Assembly: GCA_001643675.2 (NCBI GenBank)
Contig: LSRY02000014.1
Location: forward strand, 1,288,001 to 1,352,000
Length of the DNA stretch: 64,000 nt
Direction: 5' to 3'
Source of the DNA: Monocercomonoides exilis
Lineage: Eukaryota; Preaxostyla; Oxymonadida; Polymastigidae
The notes beneath the pieces are model-generated. The model made no database searches, was not told the DNA's origin, and was given only the letters and a program-made list of their open reading frames with translations. This document shows, in pieces, positions 11,131-24,340 of the stretch (within the stretch, counting starts at the first letter, position 1; every line of letters begins with the position of its first letter). Position numbers and translations under genes: made by a program.

Positions 11131-11440
11131 GTATTTTTTTAATTAAATTTTATTTTTCCGAGAAAAAAAAGCGAATCCAGAACCTTGAAAAACAATCTGC
11201 AAAATTTTATTTCCTAGAAAAAAGCAGATGACGACAAATGTGATCGGTGAATAAAATGCAAAATGCCCGAATAATCTAAAGAAGAAGAAATGAATAAATT
11301 TTCTTTGTTTTCAGGAGAATAACGAAAAAGAAGACAAGTGTATGATACAAAATGGGGGAAACAATTGTATTTCAGCTAAAAGTGACTTTTCTTTTCAAAC
11401 ATTTTTGTTTTGCAAATTATTGTTAGAATTTTTTTCATTT

Positions 11441-11680
11441 GGGTGATTCTTTTTAAAAAGTCGCAAATGTTCAATTTTCAAAAAAAATCAAAAATTTCTA
11501 ACTTTGCTCAAATTTCTGTTTCTGCTTACGAATCTTCTAAAGAATGTTTGAAATAGCATTATCCAGAAATAGATTCCTTATTAGAGAAGTTTGGTGTATG
11601 CAAACAAAAATTTGAACAAAATATGAAATTTTCGATTTATTTGAAAATTAAACATTTGCGACTTTTCAAAAATAATCACT
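11441..11680. mobile_element. MITE-like element with terminal inverted repeats
   Basis: The left end GGGTGATTCTTTTTAAAAAG, continuing with TCGCAAATGTTCAATTTTC, is inverted at the right end as AATTAAACATTTGCGACTTT followed by TCAAAAATAATCACT. The arms extend inward for about 75 bp (CAAATTTCTGTTTCTGC against CAAACAAAAATTTG). It is 240 bp long with no coding potential. The GGGTGATT end is shared with the element at 22566-22821. Confidence 0.75.
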
Positions 11681-12153
11681 TATTTTGTTCGATTATTATC
11701 ACCTAGTCTCATATAAGTATGTGTTTCTTTTCTATTTTGATTTTGAACGCTCGTTTCATGCCATGATCAAGAAAACTTTTCAAAAACATTGTTTGAGCGT
11801 TTTTTCAAATAAATATTTATTTTTCTTGATTCATTATAAAAGAAATCAGGAAGTGGAGTCAATCGTTGAAAAACTCCTCAAATGATAAGGCATTCCAGGG
11901 TTTTGTTCACGACTTTAAATTCAGAATAAATAAATGCGGAAAATATACTCTTAAAGACTTTGAACTTTTATCGCAAATCTGAAACCAAAGAACTTCAATG
12001 GAAGACTTTTGCTGATCTGTGTCGGAAATTACAAACAAGCTTTTTGAAAAAAAATGAAAAAATTAAATAATTGATGAAAAAATATACTCATTCAATCAAA
12101 GATGATGTGCATGATGGCAAGCAAGAAATACCAGTGAAGAATTTTTGCCAAAG

Positions 12154-12155
<2 letters not shown>

Positions 12156-12187
<32 letters not shown>
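12156..12187. repeat. Poly-A homopolymer (32 bp)
   Basis: An uninterrupted run of 32 A. It may vary in length between individuals or be miscounted by the sequencer. Confidence 0.9.
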
Positions 12188-12190
<3 letters not shown>

Positions 12191-12730
12191 AAAGTTAGAT
12201 TTGTGAAATGCATGTTTGGAAAAGAAATGAATTAAATAAAGTTGAGAATATTAAGAAAAATAAATCAAGAATAAAAGTGAACAAAAACATTGAAGTTGGA
12301 AAATACTTCTGAGAAAAAAAATGTATCAGGTGAAATGATTCCTTCTATTCTTCCGGTTGGAAAAAGATGCAAATGAAGTAATTGCAGGAAAAAATAAAAT
12401 AATTGAATTGAATTGAAAAATGAATATAAAAGATTTTGAGAAAGGATGTGATACAATTTCAATGGTAACAATATGCACGTTAAAAAATTGGAAAAGTTAT
12501 TTCAATTCTTCTCTTTCAGAAGATGCAGCAAAATGTTCAATTCGTAGAGTCTTTCATTTAATAAATGAATGGATTTTCGAGCAATGCAGTCCCATCAGCG
12601 CTTTAACCATTTGAAAGCTCTTTCATATTATTATTCTTTCTGATTTCTGAGCTTCATTCTCCCCTTCCTTTCATCCTCCTTCGTTTTCTAAAGCAAGCAC
12701 ACAATATTACCTGCCCTGTTCAATAGTCTT

Positions 12731-15700
12731 CTATCCCGCATCAAGCAACCCCATTTCAGCATCATCCAGAATAATTTCTGATTTCTCTTCCATTTTCTGA
12801 TTTCTCTTTTTCTTTTTCTTTCTCCTCTTTTGCTTCTCTTCCCCTATTTCTTCTCTTTCTCTCTCTTCCACCACTTCCGTTTCTTCTTCCTTCATCCTCT
12901 TCATCCCTTGCTCTTCTGAATCCTCTCCAATCATCGAAAAATGTCTACTTGGGTCAGAAGATATCCCAACATAATATTCTGCTGGATTTCCTTTTCTTCC
13001 ATCATCGGCAGCAACCCCACCATATTCCTCTAATCCAATCTTGGATCCGCCCCTCTCATCCCGAATTTCATCAACATCTTCCATTTGTTTTCGTTTCTTC
13101 CCTTTCCTTCTCTTCCCCTTTTTAGCTTTTCTATCTCTTTTTGGCATATTCACATCTTCCTTTCCATATGCACAAGCACCATTTTCCATGCTTCCGTCAT
13201 CTCCGCTGCTCATAAGCGTGGCAACTGTCTGTATTTCAATATAATTCACTGGCACAACCTCGATCACTTCCTCATAATCAAATCCACTCTCCACCATTTC
13301 TTTGTTTTCACACTCCTCCAGCTCCCCTCCTTTATCTGATGACACCCTCATCTCATTCCTCATTTCTTCTGTCAATAATGTTTGCATCTCCCCCTTTTCT
13401 TCCTCTTCTTCCTCAACTCTTTTTGCAACATCTTCTTTTCTCCATTCCCCTTTCTCCATATTCGTTGATTCTTCATAATCTCCATCTTCATCTCTCCTTC
13501 CGCCTCTATGCTGTTTCTTTCTCAGTTGCACAGCAATCATAACAATTACAAATAATAGAATCGCAATAACAACAATGCATGCGATAAATGCAAATAAACT
13601 CCATTCAATTTTATCCCCTCTTTTGTTGATATTATCATCTCCTTCTCGTTCATTTTCATTCTTTTCATTTTCCGGCTCACTCTTGTTTATCACAACCAAC
13701 TTATTTGTGGACGACAAGATCCCTTTCCCAAACAGGATGCTCATGCTCACTTCTGTTTTGTTCTCGATCACTTTCACCAAATCCGACGAGATTACAGAAT
13801 GAACTTCGTTTTCTGTAATGCACTCATTCTCTTCTATCTTTTGTGTTTGGATACGCTCAACTTCCCCGTCTTTCATGCTTATCTTCAGCGACAAGTTGCA
13901 CGGAAGAAGCAGCTTCCCCAGAATAATCAAATCCATGCTCCCACTCGCCTGTGTTGTGTTCTTCACTTCTTCCAGAATCGAGATGAAATACGATGATCCT
14001 CTTTCTGAAGCTATCCCTCCCAATTGGCATCCTTCGTCCAATATCCAAAGCGATGAGTTATCTTTCAGTCCATCTCCTCCTTTCACGCTCGCGACATTCA
14101 GTTCGCTGTTCCCTGTGCAAATCACATTCCTTCGCGCTGATCCGTATCCCTCAATAGAAGGGTTGTTGTTCTCAAATTCACCTTTCTCAATCTTCACATT
14201 CCCTCCACCCACCCACAGCCCACCTCTCTTGCTCTTCATAATCGTTGTTTCCCTCATCACCACTTTGCTATCTTCAATATCAACCAATGACCCATTCCAT
14301 TCACATAATCCTTCTTTTCCTTCAACCTCTTCATTGATAATCTCCCCTTCTTTTTCTCCATCAAACACACATATCTCAACCTTCACGTCTTTGCACTGAC
14401 TCACCCGCATCATGCTTCCCTTCTCCACCGAATTCGCGCTTTTTTCAAACGAGCAGTTCAGCACACTCACCTCTTGCTCGGCATCTTCCATACCAATCGC
14501 ACACTCTTCAGACAGTACAGTTACATTCTCTATCGTCATGATCTTCATCACCACTTTCGCTTTTCCTCCAACACTCACAACATCTCCCTCACTTTTGATA
14601 TTTGAAATGCTCGTTTCAAGCAGCGTCACATTCGATTCTCTGTTGAATAATAGTATCGATCCTGCTGAATGCAAATCTTTAAATGTTGAATCAAATATCC
14701 TCAGCTCTCCGCTTTCCACACCCACAACCGAACTGTTCAGCTTCATATCAACCGTTGTTGCTGATGAGTAGAACTCGCATTTTTGGATCTCCATTGACCC
14801 GTTCTTCACTTTCAGGATGTAGCTGTGAGAAGCCTCAAACGTATCTTCAAACTCGAATGAGCACCTCTCCACAGCGCTTTCGTTTATAAACTCCATGATG
14901 CAATCCTTTTCTTCCGATTTCTCAATCTTTGATTTCAACCTCACAATCGCCTGAGACTTTTTGAACGATCTGACAACCAGATCTCCAATCACACATTCTC
15001 CCGAAACCACTCCTTCTCCGTCAATCAGAATCGCATTCATCACTCCTTGCTCAATGTGGTCAATGGCACCATTGATGCTGCTGCATGGATTGCCCTGAGC
15101 CCCGCATCGTCTGCTGTCGTTCCCTGACCCATTCAAAAACACTTGAAGACCTTTGAAGTATGTGATCCGAGGAATAACATCCATGTCAGTATTCCCTTTT
15201 AAATCGCTCCCGCAGATGGAGTTGTTTGTGCCCAATGACTCCTGGTTGTAGTTCAGCGAGAACAGCGTTTCGTTGATCTGGTCATAAATTGAATGGCATT
15301 TGATGAATATGTCTTTCCCCACATGTGCCTCGTTCAGCCTGAACAAGATATTCACAATCTTGAAATTCAGAGATGGAATCTGACTTTCATCATCAATGTT
15401 AACATTTGGATCGGCTCCATCGATGAACAGCCCTCCGCCGCGCCCTGACTCCATCGAGCATCTGCATGTCGAAAACGTGCTCCCATTCACCTTCAAAACC
15501 GATTCTTCACTCTTCAGCACCACTTTCATTCCTCCTCCTTCTGTGTTCAAATCGCTCCTGCACGTGGACATTGTGCAGTCCTCGATCGTGCAATCTATCG
15601 CATTCTCAAACGATCCCAATTCAATGACGCTTGCACTGCTTCCTTCGTTCTTGATGGTTTCAAACCAACAGTACACAACTTTCAACACAGGCTTGTTGCC

Positions 15701-18700
15701 ATTCAAATGAGTATTTTCATTTCCATTCATCTGGTTTTCCTCTTCTGTCATCGAAATCAGGCTGTTTGCTGTCAAAGTGGCTGATGAAATGTTCACATTC
15801 TGAATCGTCACCTGGCTCGCACTTGGGCTGAAAGCAATGAACCCTTTCAATTCGTTGATCTTATTCAACGTGCTGCTCTGAATTGCAGCGCTCCCTCCGT
15901 TCACTTTTATCACGCAATATGCAAAACTTTCAACCGTCCCACTCGATGACCCAAATGAGCAGTCTGTGACCGACAAGACTGTATTCGTTCCTGACGATTC
16001 AATGAATACTTCATGATTGGTGGTGATGCTTGGCTTGATGAATGATAAATTGAAGAATGACAGACTCACATTCGACGATATCATTGCACCACTGCTGACA
16101 GCATTCCCATCTTCATCAGTAATTGTCACGCTTGTCCCTTTCTTTGTTCCTTTTATCGCAACAGCTGGAGCTTCTGAATCTGGAGAAGTTGGCAACGAAG
16201 ACAAGAATGATATCGGATGGCTCAGCGATCCTGAATCCCCAATGCTGACATGAGATTCGCCTTTTCCAAGTGGCTCATATCTCAGTGATATCAAGTGGTC
16301 AATCGATGAGCATGGTGCTTCAGAAAACCCACACCCGCTGAAGTCTCCTCCTTTCTCTTTCGATACATACCCTTTCTCGCTCCAGTTATCCCACAAATAC
16401 ACAACCAATGGAATCACATATCCATTTTCTCCTGTTGTCTTCCTTTCCCATCCACACAGCTCATCCAATGACTTCTTATCACTTGCACTCAATTCCTCTT
16501 TCAGTTTTTCGTTTGACATAACCTCGTCCAGCTCATTTCCCGATATGAACACTTTCTTCCCTTTCCAGGCATTGCATCCCTCAAATGCCATTCCATCCAA
16601 CACAAATGATTCCATTGTATCTGCCAAGCTCACAAACATCCCTCCTCCCATTCCTCTTCCTTTCTGCAAGCTGTCTTCTGTTGGCACCTGGCATCCTTTG
16701 AATGTTGCGCTTTTGATCTCCAAACTTCCTCCGTTCTCAACTGAAATCATCATCCCTCCTCCTTTCATCCCACTTCCACCTGTGCATGTTGTTGAAATGC
16801 TGCAGTTATCCACAACTGCGCTTCCTCCTTCTTTTATCGCAGCACCAATGCAACCTCTTCCTTCTCCGCTCCCGTCTTCCACCGTCACTCCACTCACTCT
16901 GCTGTTCTTGATGTCCAATTTCTCTCCATTTGTCATCGTTATTGGCGACTTCCCGTTCATCGTCAGTGTCGGTACAATTTCCATCATCAATCCATCCACA
17001 ATCAGTTCTCCCCCCTCAATGTTCAGGATGTTGTATCCAATCTTTTCATTAGCCAATGCATCGCTTGCAAACGAGACAGAACAGCTTGTTATCGTGATTG
17101 TTGATGACGAAGAATGGACAAATGCAGTCCTCCTTCCATTGATAACTTTATTCATTACAAATGCCAAATTATTCATTTCAAATGATTTTGTGCACTCGAT
17201 AAGGCCAATTTGATTTATGTCCCCTCCATCCTTAACATCAACCTTCATCTTCTTTCCTGCTGTAACTGCTTTTCCTGTCAAGCTCACATCAAATGAAAGC
17301 ACTTTCATTTCACTTTTTATTGATGATTCAGAAGAAACCTCAACTGCCTGCATGTTTTCCTTAACTCGACTGGTCACACAATAATCAATGGATTGGCACC
17401 CAAACTTCTCAAATCCACAAGAGTTGTGATCATATGCCATGCTTCCGCTCCCATCGACAGTCAACTTCGATCCGATTGAGAACAAATACACAAACAGCGG
17501 AATCACTTTCTCATCTTTCCAATCCTCACTCCCGCAAAACTTCAATTCATCCGATGGAATGGCGCTTTTATCAAAAAATTTGAAAGAGTTTGCATTCACT
17601 TTTGTTCCAAGCAATATCGTTGAATCGCAACAAACAAACATATCCTTCCCATATTGTGCATCATTCAGCGATGAAGATGTCGATGAAAACTTAACATTTT
17701 CGGCAATTTCCATCTTGCAGTTCGGACTCGCCATTGTCAGCATCATTCCTCCGCCTCTTCCTTTGGTTCCTCCTCCGTTGTTCTTCGCCTCGCATGAATC
17801 GATTGTGCTCGTCCCATTCACAACAACACTTCCATCTCCATCTAAGCTCACGCATATCCCTCCTCCTTTTCCAATCTCTTGTGATGTCCCTTGGCAGTTG
17901 CAGTTTATTACAGTGCACGTTTCAATCACAGCAATCCCAACCTTTCCCTCTCCTTCCTCATACTGTGTTCCAACTGCTCCTTTTATCAGCCCCCCGTCTC
18001 CATTAATCTTTCTAACGTTTGCTATGTTGCATCCTTTGAAATACACAACACTCACCCCTGCCACAAACTCAACAAACGAATGCCCATCAAATGTCAGACC
18101 TTCTCTGATTTCAAATTGCTCCATTCTCAGTTTTCCTGACAACGCATTTACAAAGCTGTATCCAATCGATTGGCTAACAGCACTGTCTGGCGAACTAGCA
18201 ACCGAGCAGTCTGTGATATTGAACGACGGCGAGTGTGCCGAAATCATCGCCGATGCACTGGACAGAGCAGATGGAATGCTAAATTTGATCTTTTTAATTG
18301 AGCATCTGCTTTGCACATCGATCAAGAATTCTATAGATTCAAAAGTGGCTGGCACCTTCACCTCGATTGCCGTCCCTTTTGTGGCACATGAAATCTCCCA
18401 TTCAAAGGAATCGGCCATGGCAACCTTTTCGACAAGCACGAATTCTGGATCTAACTCTATATTTTTATTTCCCCCTGAAAATCGCGCCTGCGCAGTGTGT
18501 GCGATGGTGGCACACGGATAATAATCGAGCCCGCAAAACCACGAATTGTATCCCCCCAGATTATTCTTTGCCTTCCCAACATGTGCCGCACCGGATATTG
18601 TGTCCAAAAATATATTCAGAGGGAATTGCCCCATTGTTGTGTCACTCCGATCATATCCCACCAACTCGTTGAATTTTGAACTGTCATGCTGGACATTCAG

Positions 18701-21621
18701 CGTTGAGGAGTTTCTTTTCCAGCTTGCAGAATTGCTCCCATTTACAAACACATAATTTCCGCCAGAATTTGCTTCGCACCCTGAAAAGTCGACAGAAACA
18801 ATTGAGAAGTCGTGTGAGTTATCATCCAGATACAGCATTATCCCGCCACCATATCCGCTGCACTTGCATCTGTTGAATTTTGTTAATGTTTCAACCTGCA
18901 ACTTGCTTGATGATTCCAACTCGACCTTGATCCCACCACCACTTCCAGCCTTGCACTCGCAATCTTCGATTGTCACATTCTTGACCATAAACGTCTCTCC
19001 AGCCTTCACACTCTTTGCAACAACCACCCCATCTCCTTCAGTCAACTTCACATTCGTCACCTTCACATTCGCCAGCTCGCTATCTCCTGATGCTGTGGCT
19101 GTCAAAAACAATGCAGAAGAAGAAGAAGAAGAAGATATATCCGACTCAGAGAACAAGGATTTTGAGATATTCATATTTATGATCTCCACATCGGTCATCA
19201 ACAGCTGCGACAGCGGCACCACAAACACTGACGAAGACATCACATAGTTTCCTGAAGAAACACTCGTTGTGATCACAACATCCTCCAATGAGAGTGACCC
19301 ACTCCCATCAGACACCACAACCACACTCGGTGAAGAAGGATTTGCATTTGAGTTGCAATCAACCTTCATGTGCAATAAACCAAGATGACCTGTTGACACG
19401 CTGAACAGCGCCCCAGCTGATGAAAGTGCTCCTGTTTCGATCGAGCTCTTATCTTTGTCTTTCCCAATGACTGAAATCTTCTTTGTCCCAGTCTCAACTG
19501 TTGCTGTCTCACTTTGATGATTCCCTTCCATCAGTGTGACTGACAGGCTCACTTGAATCACGCTCTTTTCAACTGCAACTCCAATGGTCCTGCATGCACT
19601 TGACTCATCCAATCCACACAGATCATCTTCACCGCCACCGCTCACAGCCACAAACCGATTGAGAATCCCTCTCTTCAGCCAATCCCACTTTTCCCTGTGC
19701 TGATATGTCCAACTCTCTGAACTCGATGCATCGTATGCATAGCACACTCTCTGATCATCTGCATTCGTTGTGTAACATTCATAGAACGGATTATTCGAGG
19801 ATAAATATAGGTTATATTGATCTTCATAATAAACATCATGACCATGAGGCAGATCTCTTGAACATCTACAGTCGTGAAAGAAAAGGAAATAGCAAAAAAT
19901 AATATCATTTTGTAATCCTTGCCTGTGTGGATACAAATCCAATCCCCCACCATGAGAAGACGCAGAGCACGATATGAATTGAATGTTCCTCATTTTGAAT
20001 GATGTTGGAACACTATGGCAATACATACCCCCACCCCATGAATTGGTAATTGAGCACGAAGTGAAGCTGCAGTCAAACACACACGCACTCTCCCCTTCTC
20101 CACTTTCTGTTCCGATGCATCCTGTTCCTGAAACCAGAAAATTTTCGAGAAAAAGTCCTCCTCCATCATAAACTGCTTTACAATTCTGGAATTCACATCC
20201 GCTGATTCGAACGCATGTTGAAATCGTATAAACGAACACTCCTCCTCCCAAATAATTTTGTGCAGTACACGAATCGAATGTGTTATTCAAAATTTCAACA
20301 GACTTAATATTATAGCAATGAATACCTCCGCCACACCAATGTGCGACACATTCATTGAATGCACAATGCGAAACTGAAACAGTGGCAGACGATTGACCAT
20401 GCATGAATATCGCACCACCGTTCGAAGTGCCATCGGAATAAGTGTTGCCGTTTCCTGTTGTTTTTGATTCACTCCACTCACACCAAGTGAATGAATTTGC
20501 TCCATTGAATGTTTCGTTTTGTCTGTCAGGCTTCAATGGTACCTCTGCAGTTCCTTCACGTTCAATATTTCTCGTCCGACAACATCCAACAAACGAGGTG
20601 TTCGAGACAGTCAGAGAGGCAAAGGGGTTGTTGATGGAGGGGACAATCCCACCATCATATGCATCGCAGACTGATGAGAACGAGCAGCTATTCATCAGAC
20701 ATGAGGTTTGGATTGACGTAGAGGTTGAAGGCGAACATGCATCACCCGCTGTTGAAATATTGAAAAATGTCAAATGAGAAAGGGATATTAGGGGTATTGA
20801 AGGAGATGAGAGGAATGGGGCTGATGAGACACAAAAAGAAGAGAAGTGTGATTCACTCACTGAAATACTCCCTTCAATGCCTTCTCCATCTCCTTCTCCT
20901 TCTCCTTCTCTTCCTCTATCTCTTTCTCTTCCTCCTTCTTCTTTTTCTTCACCTCCACTCTTCTCCCCTCCATATCCCTTCCCTCCAAACAGCCTGCCTG
21001 AATAGATCTCTCCCCCTCTTCTCCATCCATTCAATGTGATATTCGTTAATATCCCAATGCTCCCACTCAGATCAAATACCCCTGCCTCATTGTCCTTCCC
21101 CATCCCCACAACACACCCTCTCACCACAACCACGCTTCCCCTCCTTCCACGTACCACACTCCCACACTCACTCCCGATCAGCCCAATCTCCTTCAATTCA
21201 ATCGACGAATTAATTAATCTCATATTTCCGCTGATATGGCTTTGTTCGCTTGTCCGTTCATAATAATTGAAAGAAAAAATAGAATTTGTATCTCTGTGTT
21301 TGTTTTGTTTGGTGTGCTTAACTTCATCCAGATTTTCATAATTCTCTCTATTTTTGAGCAATTCTTCATTGCCAAATGAGCATGCACCTGAAAATGTAAT
21401 CACAGATTCACATCATAAAAATATATTAAAGGCAGAAATTGCATACTTTTCATCGATGTATACACATTCATATCGCTGTTTTTATCATTGAAAACAACAT
21501 TCGAGCCAGGTGAATGATCGACTGTTACCAATTGGTATCTATGATGGCAATTAATAATGTATATATATACGCATATCGGAAAAATCAAATATCTCATGCT
21601 AATTGAGAAATGCGCAATCAA
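12731..21621 (-). CDS. Giant right-handed beta-helix membrane protein
   Basis: Two exons: 21621-21447 and 21387-12731. The 59-bp intron (GTATGC...TTTTCAG) joins phase 1 in frame and gives about 2943 residues. Exon 1 supplies a signal peptide (MRYLIFPICVYIYIINC; start at the first Met or Met9). The ectodomain is built of pectin-lyase-like beta-helix coils with GGG turns and N/S/C-rich rungs (GGGIHCYNIKSVEILNNTF). Five segments at residues of about 637, 1012, 1387, 1747 and 2157 repeat an I-P-x-x-x-Y ... C-G-(x)n-C-x-(S/T)-I motif, marking modules of 360-410 residues. One membrane helix (about 2654-2680, FIACIVVIAILLFVIVMIAV) is followed by a charged cytoplasmic tail of about 263 residues rich in Glu and Lys. 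The topology is that of a cell-surface protein; adhesion or prey/host contact is an inference from similar giant families in oxymonads and trichomonads. The upstream in-frame ATG at 21403 lies in the intron and is not the start. Confidence 0.85.
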
Positions 21622-22192
21622 AGAAAAGAAGAATAAAATAATGGTAATAATGATTAATTAATTTCTCTTTCACTTTGTTCAGAAGTATTTTATCCTTTCC
21701 AATCATATTGCACATTATAGAGAAAGATTTTTATTTGGAATGATTAATGATCAAAGCTTAGATTTCCATGTTTTTTTCTATTTTCAATTTGTTGTTTCTT
21801 CAATTGTGATGTGGGACGTGATTTTTTGCTTTTTGAATTTTGTTCCACATGGAACTTTCAAAGATTTTCCTCAATTTTTGTATATTTCTATATAATATTT
21901 GCATGAGAATGTCAGAAAAATAATTAAATTATTAAAGAAAAATTTTGGAACAAATTATTGATTTTTTCATAAATGGAAGTATTCTGCCCCATATTTCCTT
22001 CTGATAGAAAATTGAAATAAAAGAGGAATTGTGGGCAGATAACGACCGGTGAAAAAATTCGATTTTTATGTATTTATTCATTAATTCGATTGTTCTTTAA
22101 AAAGCAAGTATAATATTTTGAAAGTGATTTTCGAATTACAGTGTGGTAATTTATAACCCGAATATTTTTTTGAAAACCCGAACAAAAAATAA

Positions 22193-22465
22193 ATAAATGG
22201 GACAAAATATTTGACTTCAGGCATTTTCATTGAAAAATTATGTATCAAAGATGATCTTTTTGTGATCAAAAAATTTGAAAAAAATGGGTTTATTTTTTGA
22301 AATACATGTGATGTCACATAACATGATGTTATCATATCAATGATATTTGCTTACAAATATGAAAATCAAATTTATTTTGAAATCTGAGAAAGTTTTGAAA
22401 TGTTATAAGAAAAATAATTTTTTCGTGCTTTGTGCAAAAAAAGCTTGAAAGTCCGTATTTTCCCC
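22193..22465 (+). repeat. Dispersed repeat family A, copy 2
   Basis: Collinear with copies at 8433 and 26858. It shares ATAAATGGGACAAAATATT, CTTCAGGCATTTTCATTGAA, AAATTATG, GATATTTGCTTA, ATATGAAAATCAAATTT, TTGAAATCTGAGAAAG, TTGTGCAAAAAAAGCTTGAA and AGTCCGTATTTTCC. The match to copy 3 is the closest of the family. Confidence 0.75.
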
Positions 22466-22565
22466 CAAATATCTTTTTTTGTGCAGTGTATTGATTTCGT
22501 TTTTAAAATATTATTAATAATTAATACAATCAACAAGCTCTTATTTCACAATTTTTCGAGTATTT

Positions 22566-22821
22566 GGGTGATTATTTTTGAAATCATATATTTTTTCTGT
22601 GTGTTGATTTTTCGAAGTTTGTTTGTCACTGACAAAAGATTTTGAAATCAAATGAGAAAATCATTATTTCAGTTTCAAAAACAAAAATTTTGAGCTGAAA
22701 TATAGAAATATATATCCTGGATAAGCCTGTTCACTTTTCAGCGTTCGTTAACTGTTATTCAATAAAAATTTTTGCACAGAAAATTATAATTTAAAAATTA
22801 TGATTTCAAAAATAATCACCC
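22566..22821. mobile_element. MITE-like element with 24-bp inverted ends
   Basis: The left end GGGTGATTATTTTTGAAATC followed by ATA is inverted at the right end as TTATGATTTCAAAAATAATC followed by ACCC. It is 256 bp long and noncoding. ATTT flanks both ends and could be a target-site duplication. The same end (ATGATTTCAAAAATAATCAC) occurs alone near 9680-9703. Confidence 0.75.
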
Positions 22822-22880
22822 ATTTCTTTTTTTTTTTCATCATCAGAATAATCATCATTAAAAATTTTCAATGAATTGAA

Positions 22881-24340
22881 TTATCTTTTTTTCGGTTTTT
22901 CATCTTCAAACAAAGTCTTTTTTATTTCTTCATAATCTTTTTCTTCATTTTTTGACTCTTTTCTTTCATCCTTTTCTTTTTTCCATACAATAAAAAATTC
23001 TTCATCAGTAATTAATTTTCCAAAATAATCAAACCTTTTCGTTCTTTTCTTCAGAGTGACGGAAGGTTCTTTTGGAAGCTTGGCTGACACTTCGTGCCAC
23101 TGATGAGACAGAATTCCGCTCTTCGCAAATGTTGATTTGATTGTTGATGACAACAAAGAAGTTTGCAAAACTTGTGGAAGCACATTAGCTAGCGCTTCTC
23201 GTCGCAAAACAACAGAAGAAGAAGAAGGTGCTTCATAATTAGAATTTATGGTCTTTTTTAAAAACAGCTAATACTCCACGATCCAACGGCTGTGCGATGT
23301 GAGTGGTGTGGGGCATGAAGGTGACGAAATCTATTGAAGAATCGGCAAACTACTTCCATAAGTCTGGCTGTGCTCTTGAAGAATGGGAATCAAGAAGGAG
23401 AAGGCAACGATTTTCACTCTTCTTCAAAGTTTCTCTTCTTTGCGTGATCCCTGGAAGCAACGCTTCTTCATTGTGTTTGAGGAATAGAGCTTCTGTCATC
23501 CAGCCTTCATTTTCGCTGCAAACATCCAACTGTGAACTCAGAACAAGGCGCAGTTCATCAGGTTATTTGTGACAAAGCAACAACATGAAGCTTTTTAGGC
23601 AACATCCATCAGCTGCAGCTGCAACGACAAGAGTTGCATTTGGCATGTTCATCGGTATTTTGGAGAAACCAACAGACATGTCGGAAGGATGGAAAACAAG
23701 AGAAGAGAAAGAATCAGAGAGTCGAAGAAAAAATTAATCAATATTGAAGATGAGAGAGTTAGAATAATGATGTTAATCATGAAGGTCTGGTTGAAGGGTG
23801 AAAAATGGATGGAGAGTTTGCTGATAAGATAAAGAGAACCGTTGGATATCGAAGTTTCGAGGATAGAAGCCTTAACCTCGGTGTTCCTGTTGGTGTATTG
23901 ACAGGGATAGGCTTTTAAAATGTTCACTTCTTCATCTTCTTCATCGAAGTTGTCTTTTTTCCTATCATTGATAACAGTGTTCATCTGAATATATAAAAAA
24001 TGAATAAATACAACAAATAATAAATTGTTACAAACTAATTTCCTCATTTGCGCAGAATTGAAACTTGTCCCACTTTCACAGTCAATTTTCAACACTCAAA
24101 ATATCGTTTCCTTTTCTTCTTTCATGAATAATTCTGGTCTTCCATTTTTCCCTGCCTTCCATCCTTTTTCCAAAGCAATAACAGCCCTATCAATTGCCAA
24201 GCAAGTGAATTCCTTCGTATTTGCAGCATCAGCAACCCGAGCTTCTTCATTAGCGATAATTGTTGCAATACATTCTTATCCACTTTCAATATGGCGATAT
24301 AAAAAGGATCTCATTAAACTTTTGTTTTTCTTGAGTCTTT
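22881..24340 (-). pseudogene. Broken pogo/Tigger-like transposase, copy 2
   Basis: On the minus strand the N-terminal part reads AVIALEKGWKAGKNGRPELF (near 24190-24130), a CENP-B-type region, then an intron (GTTTGT near 24028 to TATTCAG near 23984) in the same place as in copy 1. The core keeps ATLVVAAAADGCC, GWMTEALFLKHNEEALLPGI, the second catalytic region CLLLLDSHSSRAQPDLWK, and the family signature TFMPHTTHIAQPLDRGVLAV (near 23320-23260). The C-terminal part includes STIKSTFAKSGILSHQWHEV and a charged tail to 22881. It is broken by TGA inside the CENP-B region, TAA before DELRLVL, TAG after DLWK and a stop after FKKDHKF. A stretch near 23660-23900 without transposase features may be an insertion or diverged linker. 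Confidence 0.8.

Larger units (their letters stand above)
11131..12730. other. AT-rich spacer with a MITE and protein-like scraps
   Basis: Holds one inverted-repeat element (11441-11680) and a 32-bp poly-A run. Between them, at about 11880-12160, the plus strand has protein-like scraps in different frames (KCGKYTLKDFELLSQI; ELQWKTFADLCRKLQTSFLK) interrupted by stops, possibly another gene relic. A 64-codon frame at 12420-12614 is not recognised. The last 130 bp lie just downstream of the beta-helix gene stop. Confidence 0.4.
21622..22880. other. AT-rich spacer
   Basis: Upstream of the beta-helix gene and downstream of the pogo-like remnant. It carries dispersed repeat copy 2 and one inverted-repeat element. 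The promoter of the beta-helix gene should lie in the first few hundred bases; I could not recognise a motif. Confidence 0.4.

Noticed and set aside
21388-21403. ATG at 21403 as start of the beta-helix protein
   Set aside because: It falls inside the 59-bp intron. Splicing to exon 1 restores frame and adds a signal peptide, which the unspliced frame lacks.
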